Assembly (NCBI GenBank): GCA_030760725.1
Contig: JASWHV010000008.1
Coordinates: forward strand, 36,552,720-36,616,719
Reading direction: 5' to 3'
Origin: Neostapfia colusana
Lineage: Eukaryota; Streptophyta; Magnoliopsida; Poales; Poaceae
Length of the DNA stretch: 64,000 nt
Positions 1-12,500 of this stretch are shown piece by piece; position 1 is the first letter of the stretch; every line of letters starts with the position of its first letter. The notes beneath the pieces were generated by a model. That model had not been told where the DNA came from and searched no databases. It was given only the letters and a program-made list of their open reading frames with translations. A program made the translations under genes and the position numbers.

Positions 1-500
1 TAGAGGACCATTAGTTTTTGCTAGTTTTATCTTTCAACGGTTACATTTGCTTGTGGAAGCACAAGCTAATTTTCCTTATTTATTTATCTGTAGTTTTCCA
101 TTGGCTTCAATTTTGATATACCTTTGAGCGTGCCAATTCTAGAATGCATTGATGAATCCTCGTAAGAGCCAACTTTTTGAGAGGTGTTGCATGCAAAAAA
201 ATTTATCATCAGATACGTGGCCGGAGAGTACTCAAGACGTGACATACTATTAATTGTGTACAGCTTTTGTACTTTCCTTGCGTATTTGTCCCCTGTGCCT
301 ATCCTCTGATGATACTTTGTGGACAATTATTAACTGTGGTGAAAGCATGGAAAAGTTATACATGTGAACTCCTATGCCTTTTTTTTAGCAAAGAACTCTT
401 ATGCCTATACATAATAAGCACAGTCCAGATCCCCTTTTTTCAGCCTCCTGAGTTTCGAAACCTTTTACTCCTCTTTACTATTTTCTCTTCAGCATCTTCC
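1..500 (+). other. Upstream region of the RRM gene
   Basis: AT-rich sequence without a recognisable gene or repeat. It should hold the promoter and 5' leader of the plus-strand gene that I start at 501. The frame stays open back to position 267, but that stretch has no recognisable domain and much low-complexity Cys/Leu/Phe-rich sequence, so I read it as non-coding. Further 5' exons left of the window cannot be excluded. No TATA box stands out convincingly; the best AT-rich stretch is near 405-416. Confidence 0.4.
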
Positions 501-3500
501 ATGGCGCCCGATCTGTTCAATCCTACTAGTTCCTTCTATATGATTGTGCGTCAGCTGCTCTCCCGGTTGGTGTTTTCTCTTGGTATCGACTCTTCCCTTT
601 CCATGGAGATCCTAGCCTTTTGGTTGTGGATTGAAGGAAATGGTCATGTTGATTTTCTTGCACGCATAAACTCCTTCAGTAACAATCATCTCTGGGAAGT
701 CGCTACTGCTGGGAACAGTTTTATAGAGGTCATATATCTTAAATCTAGCGGTTCCTCCAATGGTAGATCTACACAAGTAAGCTATTTTCAGAAAGAAGCT
801 ATCGCAGGTGTTACTTTCTACCTCAACAACGTCTGTTACAAGGTATTGGAAGATCTGCAAGAAATAGCAAAGATGAAGGAGACCATCTACTGTCGTAGGC
901 AAGATCACCACGAAAACAAAACGAGGAGAGAAGCTCCCATGAGCACGGTAAGAGAACATTAGATATGCTGGTGTAGAGGATATGTCAACAGTTTGGTTTT
1001 TTAATCTCCCAATCATAATTGCAGAAGGATCTTCTAGCCAAGATCAGGGCTTTCTATGTTAATCGGAACAGTGAAGAAGGCACAAGTTCCAGGAGTATGC
1101 TGTGTTCAAGAAATCATATCCACCATGATGGGAAGTACACTATTGATGAGCATCAATCAGCATACGGCTTGGCAACTCTTATGGATACCCTGAGCATAAG
1201 GGATAAGCCAGATCATGCAGTAAGAATATAACTATTTTTGACATCATGATCAGTCTTTTTAATCAGTTTTGTACTTGTGAGAGACCCAACACATCAAATT
1301 CAAATATTTTTTGGCAATGCTACAGGTCCAGATACAACAACATTCCAGTGTGCCAAGTGATGAGAGAACACTCTTCGTAACTTTCTCCAATGGCTATCCA
1401 TTTACTGAAGATGAACTATATGAATTCTTTATGCGGTAATATTTATTCCTGCGAGGTTATATTACTATTAATAGTTACTTAGATGTAGATTTTTGATATT
1501 GGTGACTTCATGCCCTCTTTGGCACAGCTTAAACTTGTTGAAAAAGCAGCTTGTCTGAAAAGCTGGTGAACAACAGCTTAAACTTATATACTGCTTTTAG
1601 TTCATTCTGAGAAGCAGCTGAACTAATAAGCTACTGGAGAAACTGACTGTTTGGTACATCCGCAGCTTATTTTTATAAAAAAGCTGGTTCAGAAGCTGTG
1701 CCAAACAGGACCTCAGAGATATAGATAATAATCATGTTAGAAATCTGACGTTGATTAATATCCTAACAACGTGTCTGTTCTTCTATTTATATAGGGTACT
1801 GAGTAATCCTATTAGGATTTAATCCACACACTACAGGAAACTCGATCATTTGCGATGGCCGCGGCCGTCACAAATAAGTGAAAAACCGTCGTAAATAATC
1901 TAATTGTGACGGTTCCACTTATTTGCGACGGTTTCCAACTGTCGCTCGTTTTTTGTCGTAGTTAAGTTTATTTGCGACGACCACCGTCACAAATAACGTT
2001 GTTTGCGACGGCTTCGGCATGCAGTCGCAAATAAGTTCCCGGGCCCAGCGAATGGGCCCGACAAGACAATTTGCGACGGCCGGATGCGGCCATCACAAAT
2101 AAGAGCCTATTTGCGATTGCCGTATTCAGGCCGTCGCAAATAACATAGGCTAATTTGCGACGACTGTAACCTTATTTACGACGGCACTGTATAAAAAGCC
2201 ATCGCAATTAAGCTTTTTTTATTTTTTTAAAAAAAGACCATTCTGTTCGGCTCGATGGCCAGAAACACGACAGAGGCAACATATAATATTTCAATCGATC
2301 ACAATACAAAAGTGTCTCGCATCTCATCACAACAATAGAAGAAGAAAGAATAGAACTTATCCGCTAGCACTACCTCCAGAGCCGCCAGCTACTCGCCGCG
2401 CGTCAGTCCAGGCGCCAGTATAGACGTGATGGAGTTTGAGCCTCCGTCGCTGATCCCTGCAACACATAGAAGTTGTTTGACATATGAATTAATTTAGAAC
2501 TTGGTTTTTTTCTAGAATTGATTAAGAACGTTTTTTATTACATGAAAACCCGGAGAAATGTGCATCGGCGGTGGTAGCTCCAGTTCTGGCGATGGAATTG
2601 GCGGTGGTAGTGGAGGTAGCTCGAGGTGCAACCCCTTGGCTTCGCGGCCTTGAAAGAAACTTTATCATTGCAAACGTTACAGGTTATTACATATTATTAA
2701 GAATGTGATAAATTTAAATTATTTTAACTTACCGTCATCGTCTATCGTTGCATCTCCATCGTCTGTCCCATCTGCTCCATGCAGGCTCGCTGGTAGGAGA
2801 TGGTGACCTCCATCGTCGCTCTCTGTGCCTCCATCGCCGCCTGATACTGCTCGCGACTCTCCTCGACCTGACGGGTGAGAGTCTCCACCTGCGAGACATG
2901 GCGACTCGGGCTCGCCGACGAAGACTGTGTGGAGCTGCCTCTCGCAGGTCTCGCCGCCCTCGAGTCAACAACTCCGTTGAATATAACGAGCCTATAAAAA
3001 AGAATCAGTAATATGGAATTGAAATATCTTTAATATTTTGAATTGAAAACGATAAAATGAGTTATGAACTCACTTTCCGTGGGCTTTTCTACCTCCGCTT
3101 GCATACGTGGCTTGAGGATCGATTGGTTCATGTTCCCAATCGAAATCTGCGCCGGTATCATCTAGCCTCCTCCCCGTACCTAGCATGAAAAACAAAAAAA
3201 ACCGTGTAAGTTCATCAATCCACATAGTTATATTTACTATGAATGATTTCTACACTTGCCAACCGCTCGGCTACGGCCTGACTACACCCCTGGGGCTGTG
3301 AAGGGTCTCTGTGACCTCTCTTCCAGATCTCAGCAGGGTTGGCGGCACCCCTGTCTCGCGCTCCTATCAATATGTGTTAGTACGAACATTATATTATGAA
3401 TATATAAACATAAGTTAGATACACTTACCATGCGTTTAGCTAAACGCAAGTGGTTATCTTGGTCGTGGTTGTGCTTCCCATCAATCCCTCTACACCCTCG

Positions 3501-6500
3501 AGCCCTCTGGGACTTATCCTTAAACTCATCGCTAGCCTGGTACCGATAAACGGCCCGGTATGGGTCGGACCGATTCTGCAACCAGCTCACATGGCCCTGC
3601 ACATAGTTGTAGGTCATTAAAAATACCATTGATGCATCTTCCCCATGCTAAGAAAAAATATTTACTACACCCCACGTACCTGCGCGTACTCTTCCCCCGT
3701 CAGGTGTCTCTCGCTCTCCTGTTGAAAGTGTACCACGTGGTGCTAGTTCGCCTTCAAGTGCTCATTGATAACTTGAATACGAGGGTTCGACAAAGCTTGC
3801 CGAACTGCCTTCGCAGCGTTGACATGAAACACTTTCCTCGCATCCTCCAACATGCAAGGGTCGTCCAGGTCCTCCAAAATATATCTTTCCTGTGATAAAG
3901 AATATATTCAAGAGATGTAAATTAAATGAGTTTAATAGTTAAAACTTAGAAATTTTATTTAACATACTTACCATAAAATCAGCCCATATGGCCTCCTGAA
4001 TGTTGTCGTGCTCCTGGTGATGGGCGCGTGCGTAATCCTCCAATGAAGTAGCAGGCACCCCATCGATGACCTCGGGATAGTGCAAACGCACTAAGGATAT
4101 GAGGACACTGTTCACCGGTCTGTGGTGTCTCTCACCGGTGAAAGACGTGTCGTACCAAGCACTACAAGACATTTATTAATTCATTACTTAAGTAACTAAA
4201 AGAAACCAGAGTTGAACACTACGATTTTATTACCTGTCTCCGACCGGACGAATCATGATCCTCTGTGAAGGGACCGCAGGAGGACTAACAAAGTGAGTCC
4301 TCCTCGTCCTCCGCGTCTGCTGGGGCACCACGTCTGGTGACCTAGAAGGCTCGTCACTGGTCGAGTTTAATGGCTCAGAAACCGAAGGCTCGCCAGGCAA
4401 GGGCTGGCTGGCCGAGGGCTGGCTCACCGAAGGGTAGCCAAGGTCAACTGGCGTCGTAGACACTGAGTCAGTCGGTGAGGACTACAACATTCAAACGATT
4501 CATAAGTAAGTTTAATTGGAAATTTAATTTGAAGAATTTATCAACGAATAGTTAAATTTACCTGTGTGGACTGCTGTGACGAAGCCCTAGAGCTGCTGCG
4601 AACGTACCCTAGCAGCTGAGAGCGTCTGCTCCCGGTCGACGAGGCACCAGCGAAAAGCGTCCTCAGCTTTAGAGGAGAAGAACCCCCTAGTAGGATGCAT
4701 TTTCTTACTCTTCTTGGACGCCATCCTGTTTTAATAGATAATTAGTAAATATGCAAATAAGATATACAAAATTCATGTTACTAGCTAAAGAAAATGTTAC
4801 TTGTAATCACTTTCAAAATTCATCAACATCATTATCATGTGCCCTAGTCCTTAAACCAGCCCAACGATCTTCCATCGTGACCTGTTTCAATTTCCGTTTT
4901 CACATATCATCTGTCTCTACATCTTTAACATCTCCAACGAATTGATTGAGTCATGCATCAGGCCCGACTGTAAAAGTGTCGGACAACTCTTCTTCTTGGT
5001 ACACTTCTTCAACTTCTTCACTATCATGGTAACCATCATCCCCAAGAGTATATAATCGCTCATGAGGATTCACCTTATATACCACCCACCAAGCACTGAG
5101 ATTTTTGCATGGATAAGGTAGATAATACACTTGCTCCACTTGGTGTGCAAGAACAAATGTATCGTAACCTCGTAGTCGTTCCTTATTTTTGACTTCCACC
5201 ATTCCAAATTGGTTTTCTCGAGTTTCATGAGTGCTATCAAACCAGTCACAGTCAAAGAAGACAACTTATAAAGTATTACATAATCTCAAAACCAGGATAG
5301 AAAACCCGGCCCTCCATTTATTCCTTCTTGTCGCATCCCTTCTACTTGTTTGGCCGTAGGTTGATGCCTATGTGGCCAACATTGTCTGTGGAACTCGCTG
5401 AACGTGAATAAACAGTTTTTAGAATACATGTGTAGCAAAATATGTCGATTAGCATAAATGTAGGAGAAACACTTACTCGGTGTATTCCTGCATGCCTTCT
5501 ATATTTATGTACATGTAGAGTAAAGCAGCAGTCCTGTCACGTTCGGGTAGGACGTAGGTCGTGTAGCTACCAACCGTAGTGCCTCTCGTTTGAAAAATGG
5601 AGAGGTCGCTTAAAGGGGTGCTTCGTCCACATTGTACCGCATCCCCGAAGTATTGACATTGTGTTCATCTGCAAAGTAGACACTTGAAAAGTATCCTACT
5701 TCCTTAATAGCATATGCTTCAGCGATGCACCCTTCCTCCCTTGCCCTGTTACCAACCATTGGTTTCAGATATCGTAGCGCTCTTTCAATGTGATACACCA
5801 CCTGTATTGCATAGGACCGCCAACTTTACCTTCGAAAAGACGGATAAGCAGATGTTAGATTGGATTGAAGAAACCCGGTGGAAAAAAATTTCTATCTTAC
5901 ATAAAAAGTACGGGTATCTCCTTCTCTAACTTATCCATCATCCCTATCTTGATTTTTTTAGCACAAAGTTATCTATAGGAATAGCTGAGCTCGGCTAAAA
6001 CCTTCCACACTGCATCATATAGATAGTCACGAAACATAACAGGTAAGAGTTTTTCCATGATAATGTGATAATCATGACTCTTCAACCCAGTAAGGTTTCC
6101 TGTGTTCACATTCACGACTCGTTTTAGGCTAGCTGCATAACCATTTGGGAATTTCAAAGGTTTCATACATTTCATGACTTCTTTCATATCTTTAGATCAA
6201 AGACAAAAAGAAGCACGTGGCTTGCCACCACTTTCAGATATTTCAAGAGTTGGACAGTGACAAATGTCTGCCAAATCTAGTCTAGCTTTTATATTGTCTT
6301 TCGTTTTGCCAGAAATATCCATGCATGTGCTTATGATACTTTCGCTCATGTTACGCTCCTGATGCATCACATCAATGTTGTGCATTAGAATCAACGACTT
6401 CACATACGGTAGCTTCCAAAGTCCACATATGTGAGTCCAATTGTGTTCCTCTCCATAACCTATGAAATATCTAGGACGGCCTTCATCTGGCACCAGTTTG

Positions 6501-9500
6501 TCCAAAATATCAAAAATTTCTGACCGTTGAGACGTTTCGGTGGTCCTTTAGTGACAACGGTGTTCTTTCTAAAAACACGTCTCTGTTGCCTAAATATGTG
6601 ATTAGAAGGCAACCAAGATCTGTGATAATCGAAGTAAGATATCTTGCCTCCATGAGTTAGTCGAAAGCAATCTGTGTCCGAAGTACGTATCGTACACGTC
6701 AGACGACTGTGAGTGCTCCATCCGGAAAACATGCCATATGCCGACAAATCATGGAAGGACCACAAACAAGCAGCTCGAAGGTTAAATTTCTGCTTCTTGT
6801 AACTGTCGTACGCTTCGACTCCTGTCCACAACACTTTCAATTCTTCGATCAGCGATTTCAACATCATGTTGAGACGTGACCAAGGATGATCAGGTCCAGG
6901 TACAATGAGGCTGAGGAACATGAACTCATTCTTCATACACAAAGCCGGTGGCAGGTTGTAGGGAATGACAAAGATGGGCCAACAGGAGTATGGCGTGGCT
7001 TTTATACTGAACGGTGAGGATCCGTCTGTCGCTAACCCGATGCGAACATTTCCCGCATCACGAGAAAAATCTAGATCAAAACGATCTAGTGCCTTCCATG
7101 CATCACCGTCGGACGGATGCGTCATGAATTCTTTGTTCTCGCGTTTACCTTCTTTTTGCCATCTCATGTGTCTTGCGGTTCTTTTTGAAAGAAACAACCA
7201 CTTCAACCGAGGTGTCACATGCAAGTAACGAAGCTATTTATGTGCGACATGTGTCATCACATTATCGTCATCGTCATTAACAACTTCGACATATCTCAGT
7301 TTACCAAATTTCATGCACATGTTTTCATTGGCATGCTCTTTCCAGAATAGCATGCAGTTGTCTGGGCACACATCGATTTTCTCATAGTTCATAACGAGAC
7401 CAGATATCCGGATCTTCGACTGGTACATATCTTTAGGCGCTTTGTGAGGTTGTGGAAGGATATCGCATATCATTTTTATGACATCATTGTAGCAGTTGAT
7501 GGAAAAAAGTATTTAGACTTAATTGCCATAAATCTGGTCAAGAAAGCAAGGACGGTCACATCCGTGTGTTCATGCAACGGCTGTTGTGATTTCTTGAGCT
7601 CCTCGTAGAAATCGTCTGCCTCCTTTGTAGGAGGATCCTCCATTTCTAGAGCTTCTAGCATCTCATCCATCCTGTCAACCCCCGTTATATCATCATCCTC
7701 ATCCACTTCTACTATGTCTCGAGATTTAGTCTCGCCGTGGAAGGTCCACACCTCATAACTTGGCGTGAAACCGTTTCGACATAAGTGAAACGAAAGTTCC
7801 AATCTGCTCAAAAATTTGGTGTTCCGGCATTTTGTACATGGGAACCGCACCTTATTATCCGTTGACAATGAAAATGCTCAATCCAAGAATTTATCTAACT
7901 TTATGTACCACTCATCCGAGTGACCACCAGTTCTGCTCTTTCAGCCAGTATACATCCAACTACGGTCTTCACCCATGTTTGACTCTGCAGTTTAAAGTCG
8001 AAGAAATTATCATTAATATATGCAGGATTTATGTTGCTTCTAACGAGACACAATATCTGAAGCAAAACAAAATTTTATCAGCATAACCTCGCCTCTTTTA
8101 CACTGCACCCCCCAAAAATGGTGCAGTTCTTCAAGCTTTGGGGTCAACTGTCCAACAACAAGGGAGTAGGCGAGGAAATAACGAAAGACGAGGAATGAAC
8201 AGGAGAAAACCACCTGTCAGGGCCCGCCATCCATGCGTGGGAGCTTGTCGTAACTAACGACATCCTGCTGATGAATGACGGTTACCGTCACCAATTATGG
8301 CTTGGATACTTTATTTGCGACAGTTACCAGGCTCGCCGGGGGAGTACCATGTCGCCGGAGTCACCAAAGTCGCTGCCACCGTCGCACGCCCATCTCCGGC
8401 CATCGTCGGTGAGGGGTAAGACCGGTAGCATGTTTCCCGTGTGGAAATAGGCAGTAGCGGTGAGTTTGGCGAAGGTTGGGGCACGGAAACACCGTTCCGC
8501 CGAGCTCTGCGGCGAGGGTAGCCACGGGGAGGCACGGGGGCGCGAGGAGGAAGAAGATGGGTGGGGCCCAATCGTCAGTGAGCGGGAGAAACCGGGAGGA
8601 CCCCGTGTGGCGCTGGGATTTTCTGTGACAGACAGTACAGGAAACTGCCACAATTTATTTTACCTGCGATGACTTTTTCTTTGGCCGTCGCAAATAGGAC
8701 TTTATATGAGCATTGACCTAGTATGCACCTGACTACAGCCACTACATAAAATAACATGTTCAACACAAAATAGGCACACACGGAAGGCGGCGGGCGCGGC
8801 GCGGCAGCAGGAGGTGGCAGGAGGCGGCGGCCGCGGCGGGGTGCGGTGGCAGGAGGCGGCGCGCGCGCGACGGGAGGTGACGCGACGGGACATGGCGGGG
8901 CAGTTCGTCACAAATCAATTAACTATAAACCAAATTAAACTATAAACACCGTAATTACCTAACTAACTACAAAAACAATTTAATTGCCAAATTAATTACA
9001 TATACTCTAAAATAAATTGAATTAACTATACTCTATCCTAATCTAACTAATAACAAGAAAAAAAATGAAAAAAATGCATTTAGATGGAGGAGTTTACCGA
9101 GAGGCGGTGATGGCGGCGGGCGCGACGTCGACGGGAGGTGGGCGCGGCGGCGACGAGAGGCAGGCGCGGCGGGAGACGGCGACAGCGGCGGGAGGCTGCG
9201 GGAGGCAGCGTGCGCGGTAGGAGACGGCGACGGTGGCGGGCACGGCGGGAGGCGGTAGCGGGCTGCGGGCCGGAAATTGGAGGCGGGGGCGGCCGGCTGG
9301 AGGTGGGCGGCGGCACTTGGACGCGGGCGGCGGCCGAGGAAGGCGGGGCACAGCGACGCGGGAGGCGGCGGCGCGGCGTGGAAGGCGGGCACGATGCGGC
9401 GGCGGCGAGAGTTGTGTGAGTCGGGAGTCGTGTATATCAGTGTCATTTGCGACAGCTTCCTTAATTGCGACGGTATTTCCTACGGCCGTCGCCAACAAGC

Positions 9501-12500
9501 GCTTAATTGTGACGGTTATTTAATTTGCGACGGCCAAACCTGTGGCCGTCGCGAATTAATGCTATTTGCGACGGCTTCAGTCGTAGCCGTCGCAAATAGG
9601 GTACTATTTGTAACGGCTTCTTTTTTTACGACAGCCTAGGGTTAACCGTCGCAATCTACTTTATTTGTGACGGGCGACCATCGTAAATAATTCTAGCCGT
9701 CGCAAATGAAAGAGTTTCCTGTAGTGGCAGTCTGACTTGGACTCTTTTTCTGCTCTACTAGGACCCGATACCTAATCAATCTAGTACTCAAACTGTTAAG
9801 AGTCCTACTCTAAAGCCACTAGAACTCCTGGTGCAACACAGGATTACTAACAACATGCTCCCAATAACTTATGCTTGTATCGTCATTGTGCTATACATGG
9901 CAGACAAATAGACAATCGTCTTGTCTCCAGCCTGTGCAGCCATCTCCTTGGTCCTATGCTCCACGGATCCTATCACGTCTTTGGTCTGATCCTCCGCGCC
10001 GCCTGCCTCACACGCCACATCTACGAACACCTAGTCCTCATAATTAAACCTGTCAGTGGGCTAAAAACCAAACCAAAACTTAAACCACACCATTCAGTGT
10101 AGCACATCTGGTCCAATCCAAACCTACCCACCACTACATCTATTTAAACCGGACCAAACCAGACCAAACAAAAATTCAGCCTAAACCACACCGATCCAAA
10201 GCATCATCTACGGTTTGGAACCAGTTCCAAACCGTTTACTGAAAACGGTTCCAATTTCAAACCACGCTTGGCTAAGCCTGGTTGTGTCATTGTCTCAAAC
10301 CAATCATCACAGGATTTTGTTCACGAGGACGCCGACGTCGTCCACCTTGTGGGCGAGACCACTGCCAACAAAGTCAAAGAAGAAAGTGCAGACTGGAGTC
10401 CCGAAGTGTCTGGTTTTGTTCTCAACAGTGCAAAACTGAAAAAAACAGAGGGGGTGGGGGCGACGAGGATGTAGAGGAGGAGGAGCATGGATCTGTAGCA
10501 GTCGGACTTCCAGATGCTTGATGGTGAATAAGCAGCGATGGTGAAGAGGGCATAGTGTTGCAGTTTGTTTCAAGTCCGAACTTCAGACTCGGATACGGGC
10601 TGAAACTGTTTAGAACCAAACTGTTATAGCCCAAACCCAACCAAACCCAAACTGATTTAGTGTTGCAACCAAACCAGCCCACCTCATTTCATATCTCAGC
10701 CCATTTCAACCCACCCAAATTTGGTCCAAAACAGAAACCAAATTGTTGGAACCGGTTTAACCCAAACCGTTCCCAGGTTTACTCATAATGAAGATCTCCT
10801 GTCATGTTATTACGTCCCCCGTGGGCACCGCCGAGTCCCTGCTATCTGAGTCCTCCAACTAACGCTCCTCTTGCCACAACATTTCAACTCCTCAGGGCAT
10901 TTTGACCTTGTCATTGTTTGCCCATGTTCCTAGACTCCCTCACGCCAAGCCTTCCATTCGCGTCTCAGCCGCCTGTGTGCCTGCCAGCCTGCACGCGCCA
11001 TTCCAGCCACCAGCTGCCCTGGGGGCTGATTGCTTATTTTGGTGGTTTCTGTGATGTGGCCATGGTCTCGTGCACACACCCCTGGTGTGCATCCTTGTTG
11101 AAACGCTCCTCGGTATGGTATTTGTCGATCTCCTCTAGGTCCATCAAACTCTTCTTCCTAGTCGACACTATCACATCTGCACACTATGAGGTGAGGCACC
11201 ACAGGGCACGTGATGTTGAGCTGGATCGAGCGAACACCGGTGGAGATGCGTTGTACCCGAGCGAGAAGTCGGACATACTCGTCACTTATCTTCATAAATC
11301 CCTTGTTAATGTTGATGGTGTAGCCTTCCTCATCAACCCGGCAGACACTGATGATATCTCTATCAACACGAGGGATGAGGTGCACGCTGGTGAGCTTCCA
11401 ATGCTCCCAGGTTTTGTAAGTGAACGACACCATGCCTCACCCCTCGATATTGGTGATTGTGACATGTTGAAAGTGTTCTTTGCCACAGTCAAGTGTCCTG
11501 TCACCTTGGCGAGCATGTGCAATGCTTCATAGAAGCTTTTTCACTGTCTTAGCCTCTTATACCACCTCCTGAGTATCACAATGTGTGACACCATCGTAGC
11601 TTAGGTGGAGGGAGAAGTCCTCCATGCTCTCACCCTCTTAGAGGGTGGTAAGGTTGAACTCCTAGCGCAGCTATTGTGCCCTCAGCATCCTCATGCAATC
11701 ACCTCCGACCTGCATGAACTTAATCACATGTCAAGCCTCTTTTGCTGAGCTCTTCTTGCTGATCGTGTTCACCATATCTTTCAGCAAGGTGCTGCCAGGA
11801 AACCAAGTGCCATCATGTCTTTCATCTCATCCATTCAGCCTGACTTGACAGCCTTCCACAGCCCCATGTCTTGAGCTTGATATTTATCATGATCGCCCAA
11901 TTTGAGTAGTTTATCTTGGTGAGAATGTGGTAGATAGTCCCGCTGCTCATCCCACAAACCACTCCAGTGCCTTATGCAGTGCTGCTCATGTTATCGCCCC
12001 TGCGTGTACTCTTGACGGTACCACATGTGTAGCCTTGTGTGGTAGAGGAATTCTCAACCATGCCATGTCTCTGCTGGACTAGCTTCTACTGCAGGTGGAC
12101 ACACAAGATTGTCATGAACTCCAGATCCAGGGGCAACCGTATCAGGTCCAGATCTACCAGGACCTGACACTGGGCCTGATGTTGTACTTTTGGACCCCAT
12201 CGTCCCTGAGGTAATCCCCTTCACGTCGTTGCCTGACACCCATATGGTTTGTGCATGGCTAAAAAGCTATCAATCGTACACGTGAGTGTGGTCAACGAGC
12301 TTTTACACGGTTTAGAGTTTGTGTGCACGCATGTGAGGAATCAATCCAAGTCAACACCGTGACGCACGGGTCACCAATCAGCTGATTGACTCCAGCGTGA
12401 TATCCACAGGAGGGCACACTTGTTAGTCAGTGGCGACCATCACCATCAGCTCATCTTCTTCTACTGGCAATGGGATTGTCCAAGGGCCATGTGCTCCTTT

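Larger units (their letters stand above)
1829..9726 (-). mobile_element. CACTA DNA transposon 1, full length (7.9 kb)
   Basis: The left end CACTACAGGAAACTC (1829) mirrors the right end GAGTTTCCTGTAGTG (9726). Flanking 3-mers are ACA (1826-1828) and GCA (9727-9729); alignment to the uninterrupted LTR of element E shows the site was originally ACA, so the duplication has one mutation. Both ends carry many subterminal copies of TTTGCGACGG in both orientations. Inside, a TNP2-type transposase gene and a second Ptta/En/Spm-like gene lie on the minus strand. Both have stops, so the element looks non-autonomous now. Confidence 0.9.
1735..9855 (-). repeat. 3' LTR of element E, split by CACTA 1
   Basis: LTR sequence lies at 1735-1828 and resumes at 9727-9855. 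Rejoined it aligns to the right LTR without a gap at the break, if one 3-bp CACTA target duplication (ACA, now ACA/GCA) is removed. Confidence 0.75.

Noticed and set aside
267..500. Upstream in-frame extension of the RRM gene
   Set aside because: Open by chance in AT-rich sequence, low complexity, no domain; the ATG at 501 has a good context.
3330..3895. Plus-strand ORF of 111 codons at 3560-3895
   Set aside because: Antisense shadow of the exons of the CACTA 1 second gene.
9033..9639. Several overlapping Arg/Gly/Pro-rich ORFs of 78-137 codons on both strands
   Set aside because: They lie in a CGG-repeat-like, compositionally extreme block of CACTA 1, have no domain, and mirror each other on both strands; composition artefact.
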